The notes beneath the pieces are model-generated. The model did no database searches and was not told where the DNA came from. It worked only from the letters and a program-made list of their open reading frames with translations. 64,000 bases of DNA. Origin: Reinekea sp. G2M2-21 (GTDB lineage Bacteria; Pseudomonadota; Gammaproteobacteria; Pseudomonadales; Natronospirillaceae). Position 1 is the stretch's first letter. Each line of letters opens with the position of its first letter. The stretch spans positions 62,001 to 126,000 of the forward strand of contig NZ_JADPQG010000004.1 in NCBI RefSeq assembly GCF_015687175.1, written 5' to 3'. Below, piece after piece: positions 8,288 through 17,880 of this stretch. The position numbers were made by a program, and so were the translations under genes.

Positions 8288-10636
8288 TCAGCTCGGTGAG
8301 CGACTGCTGGTCAGTTCAGGGGATTGATTGTCCTGACCGCCACAATTCCCGCAGCAGACGGAATCTTCGGTTACTGTTGCCATTGGCACAGACTGATATC
8401 GGTCGAACCACAGTCCGCGTACAACCTGCCAGCTGACGGCCAGCGCACCGACAATAAAGACTACGTCGCCAAAGGTGCGGATCCAGCGCAGGGTGACCAG
8501 TAAGTCAGTTTGCAGGAAAGCTTCACTGCGCGCATACCATAAACCTTCGGAAGCGCTGGCAAAAAACTGGATGATGCCGACCGGCAACAGGCTGGTAAAG
8601 AGCATCAGGGCGAGACCGACATTGAGCCACCAGAAAGCCGTCTTCATCAGCGTTTCACTGAACACCATTTGCGGGCGGATATAGCGCAGCACCAGCAGCA
8701 CAAAGCCCAGGCCGAGGAATCCATAAACACCGAACAGAGCCGCGTGCGCGTGCGTGGCCGTGGTATTCAGCCCCTGCACGTAGTACAGCGAAATCGGTGG
8801 GTTGATCGAGAAGCCCAAGACACCGGCGCCGAGCATATTCCAGAACGCCACAGCAACAAAGAACAGCAGAGGCCACTTGATTTTCAGCATCCACGGCGCG
8901 CGTGTTTGCAGACGATAGTGTTCCCAGGCTTCATAGCCCAGCACAATCAGCGGTACGACTTCCAGTGCGCTGAAGACTGCACCAACGGCCATTACCGGTG
9001 TAGTGGTACCGGAGAAATACAGGTGGTGGAAGGTTCCCGGAATACCGCCAAGCATAAACAGAGACGCTGAACCCAGTGCGGCAATTGTTGCCATCCGCTT
9101 GGAGACAATGCCCATCGATACAAAGATAAAGGCCATGGCCGCGGTCGCAAAGACTTCGAAAAAGCCCTCAACCCACAGGTGGACAATCCACCAACGCCAG
9201 TACTCCATTACTGACAGGTGCGTACGGCCGCCGTAGGCAAAACCGGCACCATAGAACAGACCAATAGCCACAACCGAGGCCGAGAACAGCACCAGCAGAT
9301 GCTTGTCACCGGGTATCTTCAGCGCTGGCACAATGGCGCGCAGCATTAACACCAGCCACACGACTATGCCGGTAAACTTACCGATCTGCCACAGACGACC
9401 CAGGTCAACATATTCATAACCCTGATGACCGAGCCAGAAGCTCAGATGCGGTGGAATCACCTGAGCGATGGCCAGGTAGTTACCGATAAACGAACCGGCG
9501 ACGACCAAGACCAGAGCCCAGAACAGGATGTCGACACCGAGTTTCTGATACCTAGGATCTTTACCGCCATTGATGATGGGCGCCAGAAACAAACCGGCGG
9601 CCAGGAAGGCCGTGGCGATCCAGAACATGGCCGCCTGCAGGTGCCAGGTACGGGTCAGACTGTACGGGAAGAATTCAGCGATAAAGTCCAGCCCATAGAA
9701 GCTGTCGCCTTCGAGCGTGTAGTGAGCGGTAAGGCCGCCGAGGAACACCTGCAGTGTAAACAGCGCTACGACGATAAACAGGTATTTACCCAGTGACTTC
9801 TGGGACGGGGTTAGTTGCAGGCGGGCCAGTGGGTCCTGCTGCGGTGCCGTCAGCTCTTCGTCGTCTTCCTTGCGGAAGAACGCCCAGATCCAGACCAGAC
9901 CACCGACACCGGCAATGAGTATAACCACACTGACGATGGACCAGACGATGTTTTCCGCCGTTGGAACGTTATCAATCAACGGTTCATGGGGCCAGTTGTT
10001 GGTGTAGGTCGCTTCGCCGGGGGTGCGCTCGGTTGCCGCTGCCCAGGCGGTCCAAAAGAAAAACTCGGTCAGGCGCTGACGATACTCGTCATCAGGCAGG
10101 GTGACGGTTTTCATCGCATAGTTGGCGCGGGTTTCGGCGAGCGAAGGGTGGCCGCCAAACAGTTTGTCGTAGTGATCGGCCGTCAGCTGTATCGCCTGAT
10201 AGCGCCGCTGCGAAATAACCAGTTCATTGCGCTCGGCATTAAAGGTGTTCTGTCGATATGCCTTTGACAGCAGGAATTCTAAATCGGCCTGCTGCCGTTC
10301 TGAGAGACTGGCGTAGGGGCTTTGGAATTCATCCTGCGCAGCCAGTTCGAGCCAGTTCATCAGCTCACGATGCAGCCAGTCGGCGGTCCAGTCCGGTGCC
10401 TGATAAGCGCCGTGTCCCCAGATGGAGCCCAACTGCATACCGCCGACAGACTGCCAGGCATTCTGGCCATCGAGAATCAGAGATTCGGTGGTAATCAGCT
10501 CGCCGGAGCTGGTCACGACTTTGTCCGGAATCGGCGGCGCTTGACGGTAAACTTCCTTGCCGAAGTAACCCAGGATGCCAAAGGTGATGGCCAGGATGGA
10601 CAGGAGAATCCACCAGAGCCGATAGTATTGTTTCAT
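8288..10636 (-). CDS. norB: Quinol-dependent nitric oxide reductase (qNor), single subunit
   Basis: Reduces 2 NO to N2O with quinol electrons in the inner membrane (NO detoxification or denitrification). The 782 residues combine an N-terminal cytochrome-c-like quinol domain (helix at 8-30, then a periplasmic domain to about 220) with a haem-copper-oxidase-type bundle of about 13 helices. Visible metal ligands are His486 in HLWVEGFFE, the His537-His538 pair in GTFHHLYF and His629/His631 in THAHAALFG, as expected for haem b, haem b3 and FeB. It is divergent from nsrR, with an NsrR operator 77 bp upstream of the start, so it should be induced by NO. The C-terminus ends in an unusual Cys-rich tail (CCGNCGG) after the last helix. 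Confidence 0.95.
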   Translation of the reverse strand: MKQYYRLWWILLSILAITFGILGYFGKEVYRQAPPIPDKVVTSSGELITTESLILDGQNAWQSVGGMQLGSIWGHGAYQAPDWTADWLHRELMNWLELAAQDEFQSPYASLSERQQADLEFLLSKAYRQNTFNAERNELVISQRRYQAIQLTADHYDKLFGGHPSLAETRANYAMKTVTLPDDEYRQRLTEFFFWTAWAAATERTPGEATYTNNWPHEPLIDNVPTAENIVWSIVSVVILIAGVGGLVWIWAFFRKEDDEELTAPQQDPLARLQLTPSQKSLGKYLFIVVALFTLQVFLGGLTAHYTLEGDSFYGLDFIAEFFPYSLTRTWHLQAAMFWIATAFLAAGLFLAPIINGGKDPRYQKLGVDILFWALVLVVAGSFIGNYLAIAQVIPPHLSFWLGHQGYEYVDLGRLWQIGKFTGIVVWLVLMLRAIVPALKIPGDKHLLVLFSASVVAIGLFYGAGFAYGGRTHLSVMEYWRWWIVHLWVEGFFEVFATAAMAFIFVSMGIVSKRMATIAALGSASLFMLGGIPGTFHHLYFSGTTTPVMAVGAVFSALEVVPLIVLGYEAWEHYRLQTRAPWMLKIKWPLLFFVAVAFWNMLGAGVLGFSINPPISLYYVQGLNTTATHAHAALFGVYGFLGLGFVLLVLRYIRPQMVFSETLMKTAFWWLNVGLALMLFTSLLPVGIIQFFASASEGLWYARSEAFLQTDLLVTLRWIRTFGDVVFIVGALAVSWQVVRGLWFDRYQSVPMATVTEDSVCCGNCGGQDNQSPELTSSRSPS

Positions 10637-10712
10637 AAGTCTGTCTCCACAGCGATTGATGATCCGGCCCGGTTAATCGTTGTTTTAAACCGGTTGTCAG
10701 AGTCTTTTTATA

Positions 10713-10735
10713 AAGATGTAAATGAAATGCATCTT
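10713..10735. promoter_or_regulatory. NsrR operator, norB-proximal
   Basis: 23-bp imperfect palindrome with half-sites AAGATGTAAAT and AAATGCATCTT, close to the NsrR consensus (AAGATGCATTT arms). It is 77 bp upstream of the norB ATG. Confidence 0.85.
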
Positions 10736-10766
10736 TAATGATGGAGAAGCATACATTTTGCTTTTA

Positions 10767-10789
10767 AAGATGTAAACTATATGCATCTT
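10767..10789. promoter_or_regulatory. NsrR operator, nsrR-proximal
   Basis: Second 23-bp palindrome with half-sites AAGATGTAAAC and ATATGCATCTT. It lies 29 bp upstream of the nsrR ATG and 54 bp (about five helical turns) from the first site. It suggests autoregulation of nsrR-nnrS and possible cooperative binding. Confidence 0.85.
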
Positions 10790-10818
10790 AAAAATTCTCA
10801 AACGGGAGAGAGCAGGCC

Positions 10819-11280
10819 ATGAACATTACCCGATACACCGACTATTCATTGAGGGTGCTGATCTATCTGGCGGTAAAAGACCCGGTGCAATGCACCATCA
10901 GTGAGATAGCGCAGTCTTACGATATTTCGAAAAACCATCTGATGAAGGTGGTGCAGTCGCTGGCACAAACCGGTTATGTCAAAGCCGTTCGGGGGAAAAA
11001 CGGTGGTGTGTCGCTCAATGAACCGGCACAACGTATTAATGTCGGCAAACTGGTGCGTTCACTCGAAGACAAAACCCGGCTGGTGGAATGCTTTGGTAAA
11101 AATAACCAATGCGTGATCACACCGGCCTGCGAATTGAAGAGTATGTTTGCCCAGGCACAGGAAGCCTTTTTTGTTGTGCTCGACGGTTTTTACCTCAGTG
11201 ATCTGACGGGGGAGCCGCAAGGCTCGGCGCTGAGACAACTGTTGTTGACCGACGCGACCGATTTCGGGAGCCCGACATGA
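10819..11280 (+). CDS. nsrR: NO-sensing Rrf2-family repressor NsrR
   Basis: 153-residue Rrf2 winged-helix regulator that senses NO through a [4Fe-4S]/[2Fe-2S] cluster. The N-terminus MNITRYTDYSLRVLIYLA is typical of NsrR. The three cluster cysteines are C91, C98 and C104, in the usual region (E. coli has C91, C96, C102), here with slightly wider spacing. The gene is divergent from norB, with two NsrR boxes between them. It overlaps nnrS by 4 nt (ATGA at 11277), so the two are co-translated. Confidence 0.95.
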   Translation: MNITRYTDYSLRVLIYLAVKDPVQCTISEIAQSYDISKNHLMKVVQSLAQTGYVKAVRGKNGGVSLNEPAQRINVGKLVRSLEDKTRLVECFGKNNQCVITPACELKSMFAQAQEAFFVVLDGFYLSDLTGEPQGSALRQLLLTDATDFGSPT

Positions 11281-12485
11281 TCCCCGTGCATAACCGCTTA
11301 TCAGCCATCCCGCCTATGGCCAGTCTGCATGCCTGGTTTGGCTTGCCATTCAGGCCGTTCTTTCTGGCTGGCGCAGGCTTTGCCAGTCTCAGTATTGCGC
11401 TTTGGGCGCTGGTATTGAGCGGGCAGATTCAATTGACCTTTTATGGCGGCGCTTACTGGTGGCATCTGCATGAGATGCTGTTCGGTTTCAGCACGGCCAT
11501 CGTGATGGGGTTTCTGTTAACCGCTGTGAAAAACTGGACAGGCTTGCCGGGTTTGAACGGCTGGCCACTGGCCGGATTGTTTTTGCTCTGGTTATCCGCC
11601 CGAGTGTTGATGATCGTGCCGCTGCCGCTGCCGCCAGCTGTGTTGATCGCACTGGATCTGGCCTTTTTGCCGGTCGGTCTGGTGTTGCTGATGCGGCCGA
11701 TTGTCAAAGCGCAGCGCTGGCGCAATCTGGTCTTTCTTCCGGTGCTGACCGCTATGATCGCGGTGAACGGCATCATGCATATTGCGGCCCACCTAGGGCA
11801 GGCACTGTTGGCGCAGCAGGCGGCCTATCTGATGGTCATGGTCATCTCGGTTTTAATCGCGATTATGGCCGGGCGAGTGTTTCCGATGTTTACCGCCAAC
11901 GGTACCCGCACACGACGGGTCGAAAACCTGTTGTGGCTGGAACGCACCGCCATTGGAACACTGGTGCTCAGCGCCGTCGTGGTCGCTTATCCTTATTTGT
12001 TGCCGCACAGCGTTGCGTTGTTGGTGCTGATGACAGCAGCCGTGCTGAATAGCTGGCGCGCGTTGCGCTGGCGGCCTCAGGTCACGGTTCGAACGCCGTT
12101 GCTGTGGTCACTGCATTTGGCCTATTCACTGTTACCGTTGAGTTTACTGCTGTTTGCTGTCGCTTTGCTGGTGCCGACTTTTTCGCGCTCGCTGGCCTTG
12201 CATACGCTGACCATCGGCACGCTGGGATTGATGATGCTGTCGATGATTACCCGTGTCTCACTCGGTCATACCGGGCGGCTGCTAACCGTCGACTGGACCA
12301 TGACGCTCGCCTTTGTTGCCATCTTCTTCGCATTTTTGTGCCGGGTTCCGGCTGCTGGGCTGGTGGCAAACCCCATGCCCTGGCTGATGGCCAGCGCGGT
12401 TTTCTGGTGTCTGGGTTTTACGCTGTTTGTGCTGCGTTTCTGGCGCTTTCTGTCGACACCGCGCCCGGACGGTCAGCCCGGTTAA
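11277..12485 (+). CDS. nnrS: NnrS family haem-copper membrane protein
   Basis: 402-residue integral membrane protein with about 12 predicted helices and the NnrS pattern: His in WHLHEMLFGF, the GFLLTAVKNWTG motif, and His in a later GIMHIAAHLGQ segment. NnrS relieves nitrosative stress, probably by protecting iron-sulfur and haem enzymes from NO-iron complexes. It is translationally coupled to nsrR, and hemN follows after 56 nt. Its position in an NsrR-controlled block fits this role. Confidence 0.92.
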   Translation: MIPVHNRLSAIPPMASLHAWFGLPFRPFFLAGAGFASLSIALWALVLSGQIQLTFYGGAYWWHLHEMLFGFSTAIVMGFLLTAVKNWTGLPGLNGWPLAGLFLLWLSARVLMIVPLPLPPAVLIALDLAFLPVGLVLLMRPIVKAQRWRNLVFLPVLTAMIAVNGIMHIAAHLGQALLAQQAAYLMVMVISVLIAIMAGRVFPMFTANGTRTRRVENLLWLERTAIGTLVLSAVVVAYPYLLPHSVALLVLMTAAVLNSWRALRWRPQVTVRTPLLWSLHLAYSLLPLSLLLFAVALLVPTFSRSLALHTLTIGTLGLMMLSMITRVSLGHTGRLLTVDWTMTLAFVAIFFAFLCRVPAAGLVANPMPWLMASAVFWCLGFTLFVLRFWRFLSTPRPDGQPG

Positions 12486-12541
12486 ATACTCGACCATTGG
12501 GCTGAAACGATACCAATAAATTCTGCAGCAGGAGTTGAAGT

Positions 12542-13924
12542 ATGAAAATTATTCCGCAATACAATCGCGATCTTCTGTATCGCTACGACAGAACCATGCC
12601 CCGCTATACCTCTTACCCGACGGCGTTGCAGTTTCAACCGGACTTCAGCATTGAGCGCTGGCGTGAGGCACTGGACAACAGCCCGAATCGGGATAAGCCG
12701 TTGTCGCTTTATTTTCATATCCCGTTCTGTCGGTCGCCGTGTTTTTATTGTGCCTGCAGTCGCATCATTACCCGGGATCACAGTCGCAGTCTGCCGTATC
12801 TGGATGCCGTCATTGCTGAGATGGCTCTGGTTGCGCAGCAACTGCCAAAGTCACGGCGCAAGGTTCAGCAAATCCATCTGGGCGGTGGCACACCGACCTT
12901 TCTAAGTTTGTCTCAGTTGCGGCACCTGTGGGAATCGATTCAGACCCATTTTGACATTTTGGACGACGGCGAATATTCAATTGAAGTTGACCCGAGAGCG
13001 GCCGATGTCGAGATGATCGAAGAGCTGGCAAAGCTCGGCTTTAACCGCATGAGCTTTGGCGTACAGGATCTGGACCCGACGGTGCAAAAGGCCGTTAACC
13101 GCATTCAAAGCCCAGAGGAAACCTTCGCACAGATGAATGCTGCGCGTGCCGCCGGCGTTGAGTCGGTGAATGTCGATCTGATTTACGGCCTGCCGATGCA
13201 GACTCAGCAGACCTTTGCGGACACCATCGATCGCGTGTTGGAGCACCGTCCGGAGCGGGCGGCGATCTACGCCTATGCCCATATGCCTGAGATGATCAAA
13301 GCACAGCGGCAGATCGACAAATACAGTCTGCCGGATGTATCAGAAAAGCTGTCGCTGCTGGAACTGGCCATCGATCGTTTCCAGGCGGCGGGTTATGACT
13401 ACATCGGGCTCGACCATTTTGCCCTGCCAGACGATACCCTGGCGAAAGCGCGTAGCGATAACAGCCTGCAACGAAATTTTCAGGGTTATGCCACGCAAAG
13501 CGATGCTGACATGCTTGGCTTTGGTGTCACCTCAATCGGCAAAGTGGGCGATACTTTTTATCAGAACCTGAAAACCGAAGCCGAATACCTACAGGCAGTG
13601 CAGGCGGGCCAGTTACCGATCAGCAAAGGGTACAGCAGCAGCGCTGACGATCGGCTGCGCGGGCAGGTGATTATGGATCTGATGTGTCAGGGGCAGGTGA
13701 ACTTTGATCGTTTCTATCAACTCTATGATGTCAGCTTTCGGGATTACTTTGCCGACACCGACGCTGAATTGGCAGCCATGGCGGCCGATGGTCTGTTGAC
13801 CATGGACGAGCACAACCTGCAGATCACCCCGGCTGGCCAGCTGTTGCTGCGCCATGTTGCCAATGTCTTTGACGCTTACCGCACACCGGCGCAGCGGGGC
13901 AGCGGGGCATGGCAATACCGTTGA
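12542..13924 (+). CDS. hemN: Oxygen-independent coproporphyrinogen III oxidase
   Basis: Radical-SAM enzyme that converts coproporphyrinogen III to protoporphyrinogen IX without oxygen. 460 residues; the cluster motif CxxxCxxCxC is at C63, C67, C70, C72 within IPFCRSPCFYCAC, and the SAM-binding GGGTP follows. YTSYPTALQF near the N-terminus is typical of true HemN rather than HemW. It sits behind nsrR-nnrS with a good AGGAG site. Anaerobic haem supply for NO reductase is a sensible reason for the linkage. Confidence 0.93.
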   Translation: MKIIPQYNRDLLYRYDRTMPRYTSYPTALQFQPDFSIERWREALDNSPNRDKPLSLYFHIPFCRSPCFYCACSRIITRDHSRSLPYLDAVIAEMALVAQQLPKSRRKVQQIHLGGGTPTFLSLSQLRHLWESIQTHFDILDDGEYSIEVDPRAADVEMIEELAKLGFNRMSFGVQDLDPTVQKAVNRIQSPEETFAQMNAARAAGVESVNVDLIYGLPMQTQQTFADTIDRVLEHRPERAAIYAYAHMPEMIKAQRQIDKYSLPDVSEKLSLLELAIDRFQAAGYDYIGLDHFALPDDTLAKARSDNSLQRNFQGYATQSDADMLGFGVTSIGKVGDTFYQNLKTEAEYLQAVQAGQLPISKGYSSSADDRLRGQVIMDLMCQGQVNFDRFYQLYDVSFRDYFADTDAELAAMAADGLLTMDEHNLQITPAGQLLLRHVANVFDAYRTPAQRGSGAWQYR

Positions 13925-13927
13925 CGC

Positions 13928-13990
13928 TGGCCTGAAAAAAATCGCCGAAGTAATCGACGAACATTGGCTCGCACAGCTGCTGCGTTTGAC
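13928..13990 (+). pseudogene. Relic of the 3' end of a second cobW-type gene
   Basis: The frame reads LKKIAEVIDEHWLAQL, sharing IAEVIDEHWL with the C-terminus of the CobW protein at 6791-7825. The DNA is nearly identical over about 30 bp. No upstream part of such a gene exists, because hemN ends immediately before it. It looks like a leftover from gene loss or recombination. The rest of 13991-14221 holds nothing I can name. Confidence 0.6.
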
Positions 13991-14221
13991 TGTTGTGGGA
14001 GGTTTCGGTTTTGGTTGGAGCGTTTCAATGGGGCGTTTTCGCCCCTATTTTTAAATCCCACTGTGGTTTTTACTGCAGCTGCGTGAAAAAGCTCCGAAAC
14101 GTCGTTCTAAAAAGCTGATGAATACCTCAGCAAGCGCCTGATGCGGCTAACTACAGAGCTCGTATTTATCGGGTGCCGCCCATTTTGAAAATGCAGATTT
14201 TTAGATTAAAAATCAATGGCT

Positions 14222-15982
14222 TCATGTACTCATACTCCGCTCCAATTGAAATTGATGAATACAATTCTCTTGGGTTACCAGTTCTGACTTGATTGAATCA
14301 CTATACAAAAAAGGCTTTTCAGTGAAAGTGGTTTGATCATTAATGTCCCACAACCAACGCAATATTCCATTGTTCGTCACTTCAAATTCTAAAGTAGTGT
14401 TTGACGGTAACTGAATGGATTGAGACACATTCGGTTCTATTTTTATTGATCCCTCAAATTCCATCTCTGTGCATGAATCTCCAGAGCTTTGAATGCTGTA
14501 TAGCCAGTCACCAGAGAGTACGTGCCTGTCAAAAGCATGGTGATTCACCTGTATGCCCGTAATTATCAACTCGGGCTTTGCAATGTGAACGGTTGGTATG
14601 CAGTTGTTGACTTGTGCGCTCAAGTAAAGTGGATTGGTATCAGTCAGGGCTGCTGAATAGAAAGGCAAAGAAACATGTTTTTCACCTATACTGTTAAAAG
14701 GAAATTTTGACATCCGAACTTCCGATTGTTCAAAAAGGTATTGCACTGTCAGATCAATAGATTCGCAATCACCAAAATCAAAATCTGCGATGCTAAAATC
14801 AATCATGATCTCTTTTTCTTGAGTGTTAATTGAAAGGTTGTCGAATGAGACAGCTACTTTAGAAGCACTTTGATCGGCAGGATTGATGTAGATGCCATCT
14901 GGATACAGCTTAATTCCATCGCTGACAATCTGCGGTGTTGTCGATATGCTGTAGCCTTCGATGGATGCTATTTGATCGATACCGATAGCCCGGTTTACGT
15001 AGTTAATACTTAGATCTGTAGTGGTTTTATCCCATTGGAGAGTCTCGAATATATTTGAATGAACTTGTAGGTACATTCCACATCCGTTGTAGTTATATTG
15101 ACCTTCGAAAGCTAAGTTATCATTTATTGCGAAATCCAATTCAATGTTTTGCGGTTCAGAAACTGCAGAAAAGTGAATTTTGCCCTTAAGGTTTTTAGTG
15201 TATTCGCCCTGGAGGGTAAAATCAGCAAAGCTTTCTCCAGATAGCTCCAACGTGCCAGACGCTTCAAGAGTACCATCGTTTGACGTAATGGATACATCGC
15301 CAGTTATGTCATTTCGGTATTCTGCACAACTACTCGAATGATAAACGCCGTGACTTGAGTTATTCCAATCATCGTCATTAATGACAATCGACTGAAACTC
15401 AATGCTCTGTAGTACCATGTCTTTAGGATCGGCAACTGTTTTCCTTCTTTGGCTGGAAACGATACTAACTTCTATTTGAAGTTCTTCGTTGTCTTTCAAA
15501 TATTGAGAGTAGGACGAGTTTACGATTGATTCTTCATTCCATAGCGATAGCTCGGCATATTGGTTGCTTACTACGTTCATTCCTTGGTCACTGATGATGT
15601 GCTCTTTAACTTTTACCAAAGGTTTGTCAGTGCTATGCGCTTTGCCGTTTTCGAAGGACATTGTATAAGTCACAAAATTTCCTGCAGGGCTAAGTGGTTT
15701 TAGTCTGATTGAAGAAATCAGCTGTTCATCACCTTTGGGAATCTCAACTCCTACTGGAAGGAAGTTGATACCAGAATCAATGATTTCTGGCATTAATATT
15801 AAAGGGTTTTGTTCTGTCTGAACTAGGCTATCTAAATTTGTTCTCTGAAGGTCATACACTGTCGTTAGTGTTTCAGTAATTTTAGGATTGCTCGGTTCAG
15901 GAGGAATCGAAACTGATGATTTTTCGTTGCAAGCTAAAAAAAATATAGGTGAAATAAGTGCTAGCAATTGTGATTTTTTCAT
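14222..15982 (-). CDS. Hypothetical lipoprotein
   Basis: 586 residues with a lipoprotein signal peptide: MKKSQLLALISPIFFLAC, a lipobox with acylated Cys18. The mature part is rich in beta-forming and polar residues with scattered cysteines, like a secreted or outer-membrane-anchored surface protein. No family is recognised. It is last in the minus-strand island downstream of the Rhs genes, with an AT-rich composition unlike the chitinase and nor regions, which suggests transfer. The start is supported by AAGG 6 nt upstream. A short TTC/GAA microsatellite (16003-16021) lies between it and the TPR gene. Confidence 0.7.
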   Translation of the reverse strand: MKKSQLLALISPIFFLACNEKSSVSIPPEPSNPKITETLTTVYDLQRTNLDSLVQTEQNPLILMPEIIDSGINFLPVGVEIPKGDEQLISSIRLKPLSPAGNFVTYTMSFENGKAHSTDKPLVKVKEHIISDQGMNVVSNQYAELSLWNEESIVNSSYSQYLKDNEELQIEVSIVSSQRRKTVADPKDMVLQSIEFQSIVINDDDWNNSSHGVYHSSSCAEYRNDITGDVSITSNDGTLEASGTLELSGESFADFTLQGEYTKNLKGKIHFSAVSEPQNIELDFAINDNLAFEGQYNYNGCGMYLQVHSNIFETLQWDKTTTDLSINYVNRAIGIDQIASIEGYSISTTPQIVSDGIKLYPDGIYINPADQSASKVAVSFDNLSINTQEKEIMIDFSIADFDFGDCESIDLTVQYLFEQSEVRMSKFPFNSIGEKHVSLPFYSAALTDTNPLYLSAQVNNCIPTVHIAKPELIITGIQVNHHAFDRHVLSGDWLYSIQSSGDSCTEMEFEGSIKIEPNVSQSIQLPSNTTLEFEVTNNGILRWLWDINDQTTFTEKPFLYSDSIKSELVTQENCIHQFQLERSMST

Positions 15983-16047
15983 AGTGCCTTCATATTCAGG
16001 TGAATCTTCTTCTTCTTCTTCTGCTGCATAATATTTCCTCAGGAGAA

Positions 16048-17880
16048 CTATTTTGTCTGATTTAATAAGCGTTTTCTGCGACGTTGATACTTAAATGCGC
16101 TTAACGTCCAAAGAATGACTGTAATCATTCCCAGTGTTGCCAGAATCTTTAGGATGAGGGTCGGAATCAGACTGGTTGAAATTTCGATACGGTACAAAAA
16201 GACGTTTATCAAAACTGCCAGGAAAGCAAAGACCATTCGTTGCCAAAAAGGTGTTTTGAGCGGCACTGTTTTCTTCTGAAATTGTACCTTTTCCTGATCG
16301 ATAGTCGCGTTGATGAGCGCTTTTAATGCTAAGTGATTGGTGATATTGAACGATTGGTGAACCCGTTTTTCAAACCAGGTTTCAAATGACGTGAGTGCTT
16401 CATTACAGCGATTCATTTTGAATTCTGTGTATGCAATCCAGTAAGCGTTGAACGGCATGTGAGCGCCTACTAAACCAATGTTGCGCGCTTTGATCAATAG
16501 ATCTAAGGCGTCATCGTACTTCATTTCTACTAATTTAATGTAACCAAGATAGTAAGTCGTCATACTATCTTCAGGATTGTCAGCAATGCTTTTCTCAAGA
16601 TATTCTGAGTATTCGCATAGATCGCTTTTATCTGCCGGCTGCGCTTCCAGCATAGTGAAGTAGGAAAGCTTTAAATGGGCTAAACACCCAAAGATCCCTT
16701 CATCTTCTGGAGTTCGTTGGCGTTCCAAGGTTAAGTAATTGAATGCTGTCTCGTAACTGTCGACATTGGACAACACCTTTGCGTAGAGTACGCGTAGCTC
16801 TGGGTGTCTTGCGATTAAATCCAAACGCGGGTTAAGCAGGTGGTAAAGCTCTCTTTGCTTACCTTGGTCGAATATGAGCTGGCACAAGGCCAAAAAGTTT
16901 TCGATATCACCGTCGTTTTCCAACGCAGTTTGTGCTTGTTGCAAGCAGTGTGTTGTTAAGCCGGATTCCGCCAGTGTTCGTAAACGAATCCAAAAATCTT
17001 CTTTCGAACCTGTCACATTCAGATAATGAGTGTCTGAACTGAGTTTATGAACTAGCGAAGCCCGCTGAACTACCCACCAACTGTCTAGTGCATCGGGTTC
17101 AACGCATTTTTCCAGATACGTTAGATTTTCACTGTCGCTTCGGTTTTCTTGGCTATACCGATAGTCAAGCTTTCGAGTATGCGGATCTTCAGGGTATTTC
17201 CGTGAAAGTTCCGCTATTGCAGCATCGCGCGCCTCGATATCGTTAATGTGGTGATAGAGGTTGATGAGTAGGCGGATAATGTCATAGGCAATATCCGTGT
17301 GTGTTTTGTATTCTTCCGCCCGTTGCTTCGCCTCAGCTAAGCGCCCTTGAGAAAGCAAGATTTTTACTTCTAATAATTTTGCCTCGTGAGCATTTGCTTG
17401 ACTTTGATTAGCCGCCATTACCGCATTTTCCGCTTGGCGGTAGTCTCCACGGTTGTAATAGTATTGCGCGATTTGAAACTGTGCTTGGTACCCTACGACA
17501 TCGGCAAGCGGGTTGCCGTTTTCTTTTAGTAACGCGGATAGGTCCAGCAGAAACTGAATGTCAACGGCATTTTCATAAAACAGCACTAAACCCAGTTCTA
17601 TGGCAGAGGAGTTATCCTCCAAAGCCCTTAGCGCATAAAAGTGAATAAGCTTTATGGATGTAAAGCCAGGGAACGCGTTTTCAGCAGTTTGGCAAGTATC
17701 AATAATTGCGTATGGATTAACCTTTAACTCTTGCTGTGCTTTAGCGTAAAAAAAGAAAATGTGGGGATGGTTTGCCTCAATAACCGAGGTCAATGACAGT
17801 CGACTCAGAATTGCCTGAAAATCATCGCGTTTGAACAGTTCTGCAATGTCATCATACAGTGTTGCTTGTGTAGTCGTCAT
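16048..17880 (-). CDS. TPR-repeat protein with C-terminal membrane helices
   Basis: 610 residues from the ATG at 17880, which overlaps the stop of the upstream gene by 4 nt (ATGA), so the two are translationally coupled. Most of the protein is helical, with TPR-like repeats (for example YYNRGDYRQAENAV and YYLGYIKLVEMKYDDALDLL). Two hydrophobic helices near the end (about 540-558 and 565-590) are followed by a basic tail (RRRKRLL). It is probably a cytoplasmic-facing inner-membrane scaffold. Function is unknown; its place behind the Rhs/RES cluster suggests an accessory part of that island. Confidence 0.7.
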   Translation of the reverse strand: MTTTQATLYDDIAELFKRDDFQAILSRLSLTSVIEANHPHIFFFYAKAQQELKVNPYAIIDTCQTAENAFPGFTSIKLIHFYALRALEDNSSAIELGLVLFYENAVDIQFLLDLSALLKENGNPLADVVGYQAQFQIAQYYYNRGDYRQAENAVMAANQSQANAHEAKLLEVKILLSQGRLAEAKQRAEEYKTHTDIAYDIIRLLINLYHHINDIEARDAAIAELSRKYPEDPHTRKLDYRYSQENRSDSENLTYLEKCVEPDALDSWWVVQRASLVHKLSSDTHYLNVTGSKEDFWIRLRTLAESGLTTHCLQQAQTALENDGDIENFLALCQLIFDQGKQRELYHLLNPRLDLIARHPELRVLYAKVLSNVDSYETAFNYLTLERQRTPEDEGIFGCLAHLKLSYFTMLEAQPADKSDLCEYSEYLEKSIADNPEDSMTTYYLGYIKLVEMKYDDALDLLIKARNIGLVGAHMPFNAYWIAYTEFKMNRCNEALTSFETWFEKRVHQSFNITNHLALKALINATIDQEKVQFQKKTVPLKTPFWQRMVFAFLAVLINVFLYRIEISTSLIPTLILKILATLGMITVILWTLSAFKYQRRRKRLLNQTK

